A stretch of 41,634 bases of DNA from Nocardiopsis sp. JB363 (GTDB taxonomy: Bacteria > Actinomycetota > Actinomycetes > Streptosporangiales > Streptosporangiaceae): NCBI RefSeq assembly GCF_900143625.1, contig NZ_FRFF01000182.1, positions 1 through 41,634 of the forward strand. Reading direction: 5' to 3'. Each line of letters opens with the position of its first letter. Within the stretch, counting starts at the first letter, position 1. Position numbers and translations under genes: made by a program. The notes under the pieces were generated by a model, which was not told where the DNA came from, searched no databases, and saw only the letters and a list, made by a program, of their open reading frames with translations. Of this stretch, positions 16,450 to 29,100 are shown piece after piece.

Positions 16450-17175
16450 ATGGGAATGCAGTTGCCGTCGGGTCTGCGGAACCTTTTCTACGGGCTGACG
16501 GGCTCGAAGTGGTTCACCGCGGACGAAACGACGCTGCGTGCACTCTCCGATCTCCTCGACCAGACGGGCGGCCGGATCGAAACCGAGATCCCGCCGCTCG
16601 TCACCTCCGTCAAGCGCCGGGTACGCACCACCTTCGACAGCCGTGCCGCCGACTACTTCGAAGAATCGATCGACAAGTTCACGGCGGGGAACACCAATTA
16701 CGTCAAGGCCGCCGCAGACGCGGCCCACCAGCTCGCCGACTTCGTTCGTGAGGCGGCCAACCAGGTCGAGTACGTGAAGTGGATGATCATCGGGCAGCTG
16801 ATCCAGCTCGCCCTGGAGATCGCCTGGGCCATCGCCATGGCCAAGTGGAGCTTTGGGGCGAGCCTGACGATGATCCCCGTCTTCGAGCGGATCGCCAGCT
16901 TGGCCATCCAGCAGCTGCTGAGATTCCTGTTCAACACGTTGTTGGTGCACCTGGTGGTCAGCGTCACCTTCGCGATGACCTTGGACCAGCTCATTCAGCG
17001 GGCCCAGATGGCCAAGGGCAACAGGAAGGGCAACGACGACGAGCTCAGCACGGCGGCGGGTGTCGGTGGCGTCTTCGATGGTCTCTTCTCGGCCGGGTTC
17101 AGCTGGCTCGGTGGGAGGTTCGCCGATTGGATCACCGACAACTTCGGCGGCATCCTCAAGAACTACTTCAAAATC
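16450..17175 (+). other. Domain: CpnT-like/WXG-like N-terminal secretion domain
   Basis: Residues 1-242 of the giant protein. It begins LPSGLRNLFYGLTGSKWFTADETTLRALSD, as in the WXG100-like N-terminal domains of CpnT-type toxins. A hydrophobic helical stretch (about 112-182) and a Gly-rich end (GGVFDGLFSAGFSWLGG) follow. In that family the domain pairs with a small WXG-like partner and directs type VII export. Confidence 0.75.
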
Positions 17176-20100
17176 GAGCCGGACGCCGCGCTGCCGCCCG
17201 GTGGAGGCAGGGGGCCGGGTCCCGAGGACCTCCCCGGGAACGGGCCGCCGTCGCCGAAGATCGGTGGGGACGACCAGGTCGGAGGCGCACCGACGCCCAA
17301 GGGAGGACGCGACGACGTCGACGCCGATGGCCCGCGCCCCAAAGGCGATGACGCCCCCACACCGGCGCCCGTGGTGCGCGACGAACCGACCCCGCAACCG
17401 CCCCCCGTGAGAACACCCGAAACGGTGCCGCCGCGCCTCGCCGACGACATGGCCGACGCGCTCGCCCGCAACGCCTCCGACCTGGCCCGGCCCTTCGGGC
17501 GCAACCCGAGACCCTGGGACAACGTCGCCACCACGGCGCGATTTCGCGACGACGTCGGGAAGGTGTTCGAGAGCAACCTCGGTGACCGGCTCGGCCGTGA
17601 CGCCGCGCGCGACCTCGGCCGGAACTACGCCGACACCTTCATCGCCAACTGGGGTACACGCGACATCGGTGGCTCCCTCGCGCGGGTGCTGAACGACGCG
17701 CCCACGGGCCTGGGAGGTCGACAGCTGTCGCCGGAGACCCGTGCCTTCCTGTCCCAGACCCTGCCCGAGGGGACCACCAAAGGCCTGACGGAATTCGCCG
17801 ACAACTGGCGGCGCACCGCCGCGCACTTCGGCACCAACGTCGCCGAAGCGGCCGGGTCGAACTACCTGGGCGAGGGGTTCAGCAACATGGCCCTCTCAGA
17901 GGACCATAAGTTCGACGCGAACGGCATGTCGGCCGTCGCCGGGGCTGCGAACGTGGCCCTGACCACGGGCGGCGTTCTGGGCGGTATCAAGGGCCTGGAC
18001 GCCCTGGAGAACCTGTTCGGGTCCAACATGACGGTGGACGTCCCGCCCCCGCCGGTCATGGAATCGGATTCCGTGGGCGCCGCCAACGACTCCGAGGTGT
18101 CGACCGGCGGTGGGAGCACGGGCGGCTCCGGAGGAGCCGGTGGCTCCGGAAGTGGGGGAGGCTCGGGTGCCCCTGGGCGCGGCAACGGGCCCGAGGGCGG
18201 CGAGGCGCCGTCGGACACCGACGCGGGCCCTGGAACCCCCGAGGCCGAGAACGCCGATCTCCGGAACCCCGCCGACTCGCCCGGGAGCGGAGACGTACCC
18301 GACACCGACGAGCGCGTGCGCCCGGTGCCACCGCCGGACGTGCCGTCGAGTCCCGAGGTTCCGATGACGGCTCGGGACGATGGCGACCCGACGGTGGAGC
18401 CACCGTCCGGGGCACCCCAGGGCCAGGACACCGGCGGTACGGATGCCCCCGCCGCTCCGCCCCCGCGCATGGAGGATCCGTCCATGTCCCGGTTCGAGGA
18501 CGACGGCGGGGACAGGCCGCTCGTCGACGGGCCATCGGACGTCGTCGCCCCTCCCGACGCCGGGACGCCGCAGGACGTGACCGACACGGACGAGGTACGC
18601 GACCACCCGTTCGACGTCCCGGTCGCCGGGGACGGGTTCACGGGCGCTCCGTCCGCGATGACGGGGACGCCCCCGCCCGCGCAGGGTGGTGACGGTGCGG
18701 GAGCCTCCCGGCCCGGCTCGACCCCACGCGGCGAGGGCACCGCCTCCCAGGCAGCGCGGACACAGGCCCCGTCCTCGGAAGCGGACGCACCGTCCCACTC
18801 CCCGGACACCGGTCGGGTCCGCACCACCGGCGATACCGATTCGTCCGCCGACTCGAACAGAACCGACATCCAGAGCGACCCGGACCGCCCCATGTCGGAT
18901 CGGGCGCCCGAGTCCGACCCCGAGCGGGTCGGGCCCGAGGTCGCCGACGGTCCGCACGAGGGCACGACCGAGGCCCCTCGGACACCGTCCCCACACGCCG
19001 ACCTCGACGAACTCGGAGGCTTGTACGACGACCCGCCCGCACCTTCGCGGACCGAGTCCGACCCCGTCGACCCCGATGATCCGTGGCGGGGGAACCCTCC
19101 CAAGGGATTGGACCTGGGAGCCCTGCAGGACCCCAAGGGGGGCAAGGACCAACCTCCCACGATCGGTGAGGTCATCGCCGACCTCACCGAGTACCGGTAC
19201 GCGCTCGACGACGTTCTTCCCTCCGCTGGCGACGCCCCCGCCCTCTCGGTGAACCTCGCCGATCGGTTCCACTACCACCGCTCCTACGACGACGGCTTCG
19301 CGGACTATGACGACGGCTCCAATGGTCAGTACCCGACCTCGGCCGACGACGGTGAGATCTTCGATTTCTCCCCGTCCACGTCCCCGACCCCTCAAGGGGG
19401 CGGCGGCTACGGCGGGTACCCCTCGCTGCCGACCTCCGGCCACCCGTCCACCCACCAAGGACCGGGCGACCGCGCGCCCATCGATGGCGACTGGACCCTG
19501 GACGACCTCGACGACCAGAGCCCCGAAGACGCCTTTTACCACTCCGACGAATCAGACGCCGTTCCCGCCCAGCCGGTCCAGAGGCATCCCCGTGTTCCGG
19601 GAATCCCCACGCACAACCCCTTCTTGTCCGGACCGGCGGGCACGGGGCTGCCGCCCGTCGTCGGTGGACTGCTGGAATTCCACGCTCTCTGGGGGGTCGG
19701 CGCCACGGCGCCGGACGTGCGCACGTTCGCCGACAACGCGGAGGCGATCGGGTTCGGCCGTGACCACTGGGACGGATACGTACAAGACCTACCCGAACGC
19801 GAGGCGGACGCGGTTCGCGCCTATACGGCTGCGGGCACCTACCGCCAGATGAACACCGCGCTTCGCTCCGGCGGTCGCCTCGACTCCGAGACCCGGCAGT
19901 ACATCCGGAGGATGGACCGGGCGCTGGCCGGAAGGCCGGTGCCCGAGGACGTCATGGTGACCCGCGGCATGGGAATCAGCCACCTGCCCATGTCTCCCCA
20001 GGACATGGTGGACCAAGGAACCCGTTTCCACGAAAGGGGCTACCTGTCCACCGCCTTGGGACACGCGGCCCCGTCCTTCGACAACAACGAGGCGGTGCTC

Positions 20101-23100
20101 TACATGCGGATTCCCGCGGGCACCCCCGCCATCTGGATGGAACGGCTGTCCACCTACGGTGTTCAGGAGCGGGAGCTCGTGCTCGGCCGTGATCTGGAGT
20201 GGTCGATCGTCGACGCCGTCCATCGCGACGGGCAATGGCACATGATGGTCGAGGTCGCTCCCGACTCCCTGCCCGCCGCTCGCGAGGGCGCCACCACATC
20301 CAGCCGCTTCGACGGCAACGGCGATCACCACGATCCCAGGCATGACCGCACGGGCGGCGACCAGCATGGTGGGTTCACCGATTCGGGCGGACGGATCGGG
20401 CAGCGGACGGCTCCCCTGGAGACGGGGCGAACGGTACGATTCGATCCACCGGAGGTCGCCTCCGCGCACCCGTCCGCCACGCGGTCCGCGGATCCCGCCG
20501 CGGACCGGCCGGTGACCGCCGTCACGCGGACTCCGGTCCCGGACACCGCCGGCGCCCCGGTGTTCGGGCCGCCCGTCAACCACCGACCCGGCGACCCCGC
20601 GCCGCTTGTGGCGGACCTGCCCGGATCCGACCAGTGGGGGCCGGAGCAGAAACCAAAGGTGCGAAGGTTCTCGGGGCTTTTCGCGGACACCCTGAAGCCA
20701 CCTGCGGACGCGCCGCCGTTGACGGTCGATGTGAACACCGAGAACGGTCCGATGCGTGCCCGGGTGCGGATCCACAACCTCTTCTTCGAGTCCACCACGA
20801 GAGAGATCCACCGTGAGAGTGACGATGACGAAGGGCCGTCCTCGGTCCTTGACGTGAAGCTGCGGGTCCTGAGCCTTCCCGCTCAATCCGGTATGGACAA
20901 GCAGGCCCAGGCCGCCGCGTCGCGGGCCCTGAATCAGCACGTCGAGGCGGTGTTCAACGACCAGTTCGTGTTGCCGCGCGGTGGGCGGCAACTGAACGTG
21001 AGCGTCGTTCCGGTGACATCGGGCACGCTTGAGAACGTGCACGCCCGGGTGTCCTGGTCCCCGGTGCCGTCCGCGGCCGATGGTTCACCGCCACCCGCTC
21101 TGGGGCCGGACACCGACGGCCGGGGGATCGGCGAGGTGCTGCGTCGGCTGGGGATGCTGGACGGGGACCCGGCGCGCGGTGAGGGCCACCCGTACGTGGC
21201 GCGGCGGACGCTGGAACGGATCGAGACGATGGTGGAACCGCGTCCGGCGCGCCGGAAGGTCGATCCCCAGCGCGTCGAACCCGCACGGGTGCACACCGGC
21301 CTGGCGGATCCGTCCGTGTGGGAGGGCGCACGGGCCGACGTGCCCGTCCACCAGGTGGGCGGGCCGAACGTGAGCGCCGAATGGGCCGATCCCGGGACCG
21401 ACTCCCGCGCCGCTCGCCCGCTGGACATCGGCCCCGGTGGTGACCCGGTCGACCCGGCGACGGTGGTGGACAACCCCGACGCCCGTCCCGGTGATCCGCA
21501 ACGGTTCGTCAAGGCCGAAATGAACTCCCGGTGGGCCGACCGCAGGTTCGAATGGGCGCGGATCCCGATCCCTGAGGAGAACCGAACGCAGGGAGGCCCG
21601 ACCCATGTCCTGGAGCTCACCTTCCGCCCGCGAATCCACCGCGACGAAGGCACCACGACGCCAGAGCGGTACGAGACCTACCTACGGGAGTACGCGGCCA
21701 CGCTGGACGCCATGTGGAACCGGCAATTCCGGATCCGCGGGGACGGAACCGTCGTGGGTGCGAAAGGCACTCGGGTGCACAAACTCGGCGACGACCTGTT
21801 CAGCACCCTCTTCGGAGAGGGGAGCAGACCGGACCGGGACGACATGGAAGTGGCCTATTCCGTCTCGGGTGCCGAGTCGCCCCCGCACGGGAGCGGGGAC
21901 CAGTTGCACATCCGCCTCCTCTTGGCCGACGACTCCACCCCCGATGACCAGGTCCACAGCGAGATCTACTTGGAGTCCCGGCCGGATACGGACCGCATGG
22001 ACATGACTACCTGGAACACGAGGTTCCCGGTGGAAGCGGGAGTCCATGAGACCGGGCACAGGCTGGGGCTAATCGATGAGTACTTCGACCCGAGCACCGT
22101 CTTCCGAGGGAGCCGGGACGCCAACGCCGTGCGTCCCGGCGACGATGCCCACGGCTACGGCGTCATGGGCAACGAATGGGTGAAGCGTGGCGCCGACGGG
22201 AAGCGGTACAAACACCGCGACCCCGTCGTGCTGAACGGGTACCTCGACACGATCACCTCGATGGTGGAACACGGCACATCGGATTACACGCGGCCACCAC
22301 GGGTCGCCGAGCTGTCCGCCGAAGTGAAGTCGGACATCCTCCGGATCCTCGACCCCGGTCTGACCGAGAACGATCCGCGGCGGTTCGAGGTGTTCGAGCG
22401 GTTCGCTCTGGCCATCGACGTGTTCGCTCGCGGTTGGGGCATCGACCGGGTTGCCGAACAGTTGGTGGCTCCCGGGGACGCCGCGGCGCTTGGTGTCGTT
22501 CGGGAGCAGCTCGGTGCCGCCGCCGACGCGCGTGCCGAGGCTCGTCGTGAGGGGGCGCGTGCCGAGCAGGCCCGTGCCCTTGGTGACGAAGCCGGAGCTC
22601 AGGCGGCTGCCGCTCGTGCGGGCGAGTTCGAGGCGGCGGCGCGTGCCGCTGACGTGCGTGCGGCCCAGGCCCGTGCGCGTGCGACCGACTCCGGTGTCGA
22701 TGTCCGTCTCGCCCAGGCCCGTGCCGCCTTCGAAGCGAACCTCGGCGGTTGGCGGGAGAGCGGTCGGCTGGCACGGGCGATGGACCTCGCGGACCGGAAC
22801 GGGGTGCGCGTTTCCACCTCGGTCATGATCGACGTGTTGCCCGGGGCCATGCGGGACACGCTCGAAGACGTACTGACCGATTCGACTGATCTGGCCAACG
22901 CCGACGCGCTGGCCATCTTCGCCGCTGGGCGTGACCACATCGCAGGTCGCGCGCGGATCGAGGACATCCCCGACGTTCAGGGACGCCCTCACATCACGGC
23001 CGGTGATGTCAAGAGGCAGATCGACAAGTGGCGTGGCAGAGATGAGCTGATCGATGCGTTCATCGTGCTCGCCGACAGCAGCCTGGGGGTGACGGGCAGA

Positions 23101-26100
23101 GAGTGGATCGGAGCCCTGCCGGAGAGAACGAAGGAGGGGGTCGCCCGCCGTTTGTGGTCCGGATCGGATCCGGCCCTTGGCGGCCTGGGTTTGGGCCTGG
23201 ACCGGGGCTTGGACCAGGCGGGGCTGAGCCACGTGGCCCTAGAGGTGTTCAGCGCCGGGTTCGACCAGATGCTGTATCGTGCACCGGCACGAGGACTCAC
23301 CATCACCGTTCCGGACGGCTCACGAGTCCAAGTAACCGCGACGCAGGTGTACGGGCAGCTCAAGGCATGGCGGAAGCAGGGAACGCTGGCCGATGTGCTG
23401 AACATCCTACGGAACTCCGGTGTCGTCGTTCCCGACGATGTCCTCGCCCGAGCCTCCACCAGGCGGGCCGGGCAGCGGACGGTCCCCGTGGGTCCGGGAC
23501 GGCCGGTGCCGTTCGAACCGACGGACGTCGTTTCCGCGAACCCGTCTGCCACGGCCCGCACCGCAGCACCGCCTCCCGCGGACCACAACGACGTGCTCAC
23601 GGTGCCGTTCGCCAGGAGCGACGCCGCGCTGAGTGAGGCCGGCCGGTCGGAGATCGAGGACTTCGTCCAGCGCAGAGTCGACGAAGCCTACCGGGCGCTG
23701 CTGCACAACAGGCAGTTGCCCGCCACGGAGGTGCGGGGCCACGGCAGTCGGGCCGGCGCGTCCGACACGGCGGAGTCTCGTGGGGAGCAGGTCTCCCACG
23801 CGTACAGGGAATTCGTCCAGAGGCGAGGCGTGCACAGGCTCGGCATCTTCGCGGACGACCTGTTCCCCACCGTTCTGGCCCCGTCGAGGGGGCAGGGCGG
23901 GAAGGAGACCAACCGTTCCGCGGAACTGCGCAGCGTCGCACCACCGGCGCGGCGAGTCGTCGTCGGCGGCCCCGGAGACAGCGGCCGACAGGTGCCCCGC
24001 ATCCTGCACATGAACTGGTTCCACGGAAAGATGCCCGAGGCCAGCGCGCAGAACATGCGGCACTGGGTCACGCGTGCCACGAAGGCGGGCTGGACGGTCC
24101 GCCTGTGGACAGACGATTCGGCGAATCGGCGCAACAGAGCACTGTTCTCCGACCTGGCGGGCACAACCGGGGCCGATGGCCGGCCAGCAGTGGAGGTCTC
24201 GACGTCCCCCGCCGACGCCCTCGGTATCAAGGGCGGAGCACGCGAGCTGCACGACTTCGCCGTCGAGCGGGAGGTGTGGCCGATGCAGTCGGACATCGTC
24301 CGTTATCACGCCCTGGCCACCCACGGCGGGATGCACGTCGACTCCGACATCGGCCCGGGATCGATCGACCTGAGCCTCTCCCCACCGCCGATGGACGCCG
24401 ACTCCGTGCCCATGCTCGCCCCGCTGCTGCGCGACCAGGAACAGGAGCACCAGGTTCAGCAGAAGGTGTCGGGCCTGGGGCTGCTCACCGGAGCCGGCGA
24501 GGCCGAGCTTCCCACACCCGCCCGATACCAGTGGCGTTTGGGAGACTTCAACAACAACCTCATCATCGCTCCACCCGGCTCACGCTTCCTGAACGAGATG
24601 ATCTCCGGGCTGGCCCTCACCGACGAGGTCCGCAAGACCGTCCCACGGCCGCTGCCGCAGCTTGAGGGCACTCAGGCGGAAGGAGCCAAGGGTGCTGCCG
24701 CCCAGTTCACCGGACCGGGCAGGATGCGCACTCGCCTGGCCTTCCACATCGCGGCTCAAGAGCCCCGGCAGATCGATGGCAGACACCTCTTCGGTGAGTT
24801 CCGGAAGGGCAACTGGACGGTCGACCCCCGCTATGCCGACTACCTCTCGGGCGTCGTGTGGGTCACTGACGACAGCGCCGACTACGACAAGTACGTCGCC
24901 ACGGACTCCGGCAGCGGCTCCGACTCCGGTGGAGGACCCGTGCGCGCCGGGACCGCGCAGGCACCGGACGAAGGGCGGCGGGATCCCGCCACGTCGTCGG
25001 TCCGGTTCACCGCGAGTTCCGAGATCGGTGCGGGGACTTCGGCGGCGGGCGGTCCCACGGCAGGCGATTCGGCGGCGGGAGGTACTGGTCGCGGTGGGCG
25101 CGAGCCGAGGTTCCTTCTCCGGGAGCCGGCACCCGTCCGGGACGACCTGCCCGCGTTCGATCCGCGACAGGAGACGGGACGGTCGGAGTGGGTGCGGTCC
25201 TACCCCTTCGTAGAGGAGCCCGATGGAGCGCCTTCCCGGGTGAGCGTCGAACTCGACACCTCCCACGGCCGGATGCGCGCGGATGTGGAGGTCCACCGTC
25301 CCTTCTACGACTCCTCCGTGGTCGAGGTCCCCGGTGAGAACGGTGCGGATAGCCGCTACGTTCGCCAGATCGAGGTGCGATTCCGCGCGCGTGCCAACCT
25401 CGACGTCGCCTCCCGGGGCGCCGCGACGGCGGCCTCCGCGGCGTTGCGGCAGCAAATCGAGGCCTTGTTCAACAGCCTGCACGTCCTGCCGCACAGCGGT
25501 GACCAGTTGCATGTGTCCGTGGAGCCGGCTGAATCCGGGCGGCCTTACCATGCCGACGTCGTATGGCACCAGGTTCCGCCCGCGGTCGACGGGGCGCCGC
25601 CGGTCGTTCCCGGGCCGGCCGCCGACGGTCGGGGAACACGCGACCTCCTACGGCGGTTGGGATTGCTCGACCATGACCCGGCGCGCGGCCGAGGAGAGCC
25701 GTTCGTGGCTCGGCAGACGCTGGAACGGATCGAGAACGCCGCGCCGACTCGGGACGGCCTGTCCGACTTCGACCAGAACTGGTCCAGGAAGAGGAAGCGG
25801 GGGGACACTGAGCCGAAGTCGGAGGACCGCTGGTTCTCCCGTGACCTCGCCAACGCCCTCAAACTGCCGGATGACGCCCCTCCGCTGAGCGTCGAGGTGG
25901 GTACCGGCCGCGGACGGATACGCGCGAAGGTGGCGTTCGACGCTCGATTCTTCATGTCCGACTCGATCGAGACCGTCCGAGGTGGGGGAGAGGGTGACCG
26001 GGGTGGTCCGGTGTCCTTCCGGCGAGTTGTGCTGAGGGTGCGCGCCGCCGCGGGCGACGGCGTGGACGAGCCGGGCGCGCTCGCGGCCACCATGCAGGTG

Positions 26101-29100
26101 AAGCGATATGTCGAGGAACTGTACAACCGCAAGTACGTGCTGCCGCGCAGCGGCGAACAACTCCATGTGTCCGTCGTGGTGCTGGAGAGCGACCACCCGC
26201 TCGACCAGGTCCACGCCACTTTGACCTGGTCTACGGTGTCGTCCTCACAGGACGGCGCGCAGGACCCTGCTCCCTCCGGCGCTCTCGAGGTTGCAGGGAT
26301 CGGCGAGGTGCTGCGTCGGCTGGGGATGCTGGACGGGGACCCGGCACGGGGCGAGGACCACCCGTACGTGGCGCGGCGGACGCTGGACCGGATCGAGGCC
26401 ATGGCGGGGACAGGACCGCCACAGCGGAGGGCCGATCCTCAGGGTGAGGTCCCGCTTTCCGACCATGAACACAAGGTGGTGGGGAACCCGGCGAAGTGGC
26501 GGGGGGCGGGGAGGGACGAGTGGGAGATCGCGCGGGCGGCCGCGCGGGTCCACCAGGTAGGTGCACACGTGAGTTCCGCGGGGGCCGAGATCCAAAGGTC
26601 CGCCCGCGCGGCCCGGCCGCTGGGCGAGAACGACTTCGATGCGCACGGTGCCCTCAAGAATCCGGCGGGGGTGGTGGCGGAGGGCACGGCCCTGGGCGTG
26701 CCGCGCTTCGTCTCGGCGGATATGAAAGCCAAGTGGGTCGCTCCGCGCAGGTTCGAGCACCGGCGGATCCCGATCCCCGAGCGGTACCGCAAGAAGACCG
26801 GGAAGGATGGCCCGACCCATGTTCAGGAGATCACCTTCCGCGTGCGGCCCATCCGCCACTCGAGCATGACGAAGGGACAGTTCGACGCCTATCTCAAGGA
26901 CTATGCCAAGAAGCTGGACGCCATGTTCAATGGCCAGTTCCGGTTGCGTGGGGACGGGAGCCTCCTCGACCAGAGCGGTACGGTGGTGCACCGGCTCAGC
27001 GGGGACCTGTTCGAGACGCTGTTCGGCAGGGACAGCGTTCGCGACCCGAAGGACCTGAAGGGCAACGAGATCACGGTGCCCGGCGCCGACCCGTTGCCCG
27101 GAACAGGCGACCAGCTGCACATCCGCCTCGAACTCGTCAAGGACACCACACCCTCGCGCGACGTGCACGCTACTCCCATCGTGCGCCACTACGAAGACGG
27201 GGCCCAGTCCAAGGACATCCCGGGTATGGACATGCTCAGCTGGCACGACGGGTACCCGGTGGAAGCAGCCGTACATGAGACCGCGCACTGGCTCGGGTTG
27301 ATGGACGAGTATTTCGACCCGCGTTCGGTCTTTCGCTGGCGTCGGAGAGCCGGCGCCGTACGTGTCGACGGTGCTCTGATGACGAACGTCTGGACCAAGT
27401 TCTCCGAGGGTCGGGTTCGGAAGGTCCAGGACCCTACTCTGCGGACCCGGTACGCCGACACCATCGCTTCGGTCATGGACCACGGCACCTCGGACTACGC
27501 GCCACCACGTTGGGCCGACATGACAGACGAGGACAAGTTCCTCATTGTCCATCTCCTCGAACCCGGCCTGGGCACGTCCGACCCGCGGCGGTTCGAGGTG
27601 TTCGATCGGTTCGCCCCGGTCATCGACGTGTTCGCTCGCGGTTGGGGCACCGACCGTGTTGCCGAACAGTTCGTGGCTCCTGCGGACGCCGCGGCGCGTG
27701 GTGCCGTTCGTGAACAGATGAGTATCGCCGCTGATGCGCGTGTCGCGGCCCGTCGTGAGGGGGTGCGTGCCGCGCAGGCCCGTGCCTCCGGTGAGGACAC
27801 CAGGGCTCGGGAGGCCGATGCTCGCGCGGTCGAGTTCGAAGAGGTGGCGCGTGCCGCCGACGCGCGTGCGACCGTGGCCCGTAAACACTCTGCCGACTCC
27901 GGCGCCGATTCCCGCGTAACCCAGGTCCGTGCCGCTTTCGAAGCGGAGTTCAACGGTTGGCGGGCCGACGGTCGGCTGCTGAGGGTGATGGACATGGTGA
28001 TGGCGTCCGCCGATCTGTTTGATGCCCTTGTGCCCCCCACGGCCTTGATCAGGGCGCTTCCCCCGGGCGCGATGCGCTCACTCGCTCAGGGCCTGTCCGG
28101 TTCGAACGACCCCGGTAACGGCAACCTCGCGCTCAGCATCTTCGCCGCGGGTTTTGATCGTGCCTTCGGGCAGGGGCCGTTCACCGACATCCCCGCCGGG
28201 CACGGGCACCGTGCTATTTCGGCGCGTGGTGTCGAGGCTCAACTGGAGCACTGGAGAGGCGGGAACACCCTGGTGATGGGGCTCCGCGTCTTCCACGACC
28301 ACGGTGCGCGGGTGTGGGGTCGCAAATGGATCGGTGCCCTGCCCGACGCCGGCCGCGCAGCGGTCGTGGCCACCCTGCTACCTGTGGGCGGCCCGCGGCA
28401 GAATTCGGTGCTGGGCGGTCTGGGACCTCTGCCGCGGCCTGTGCTGGAACGGGTCGTTCTGGACCTTCTTGGTGTGAGGTACGACCATTACTACAATGAC
28501 CGGCTGCTGCGGGGTATCAAGGTGGCCGCCCCAGGGCATCCGGACGTCCTGCTGACCAAGGACCAGGTGGACTCCCAGCTGAGGGAATGGTCCACCGAGG
28601 GCGTCCTGGCCCCCGCTGCGAAGCAGCTGGCTCGGTGGTATGTGCCCACGAACAAGCCCGGCCCCAGGAGCACCGTGCCCGCTTTGACGGTGCCGCCCCG
28701 ACAGCAGGCGGCTCCGGGGGGCGAGGGAGCACCCGCTCCCTTCACGGCGGACCCCCACAATCGTCCAGCGGAATTCGTGCCCGCCCAGGAGACGGGGGGC
28801 GGGCACGAGGAACGGGGGAACCCGGTGACCGCCTTCACCGGTCCCGCCTACCTTCCCGAGCCCGTGCCGGAGCCGACGGACGCGATGGCCGGGCTGGACC
28901 GTGCATATCTCGACCCCGATCCCGTGGTGGCAAACTCGGACCCGCGCCGGTTCGTACCCCTGAGTCCCGACAACTTCGACACCGACACCGCCACCGAGCC
29001 GGCCGAGGCCGCGCCCGGTCCGTCCGTGCGGGAGGCGACCCGGGTCGCGCCGCAGGACGGGAGCGCGACCGCGCCGACGCCCCCGGATACGTCGGGGCGG

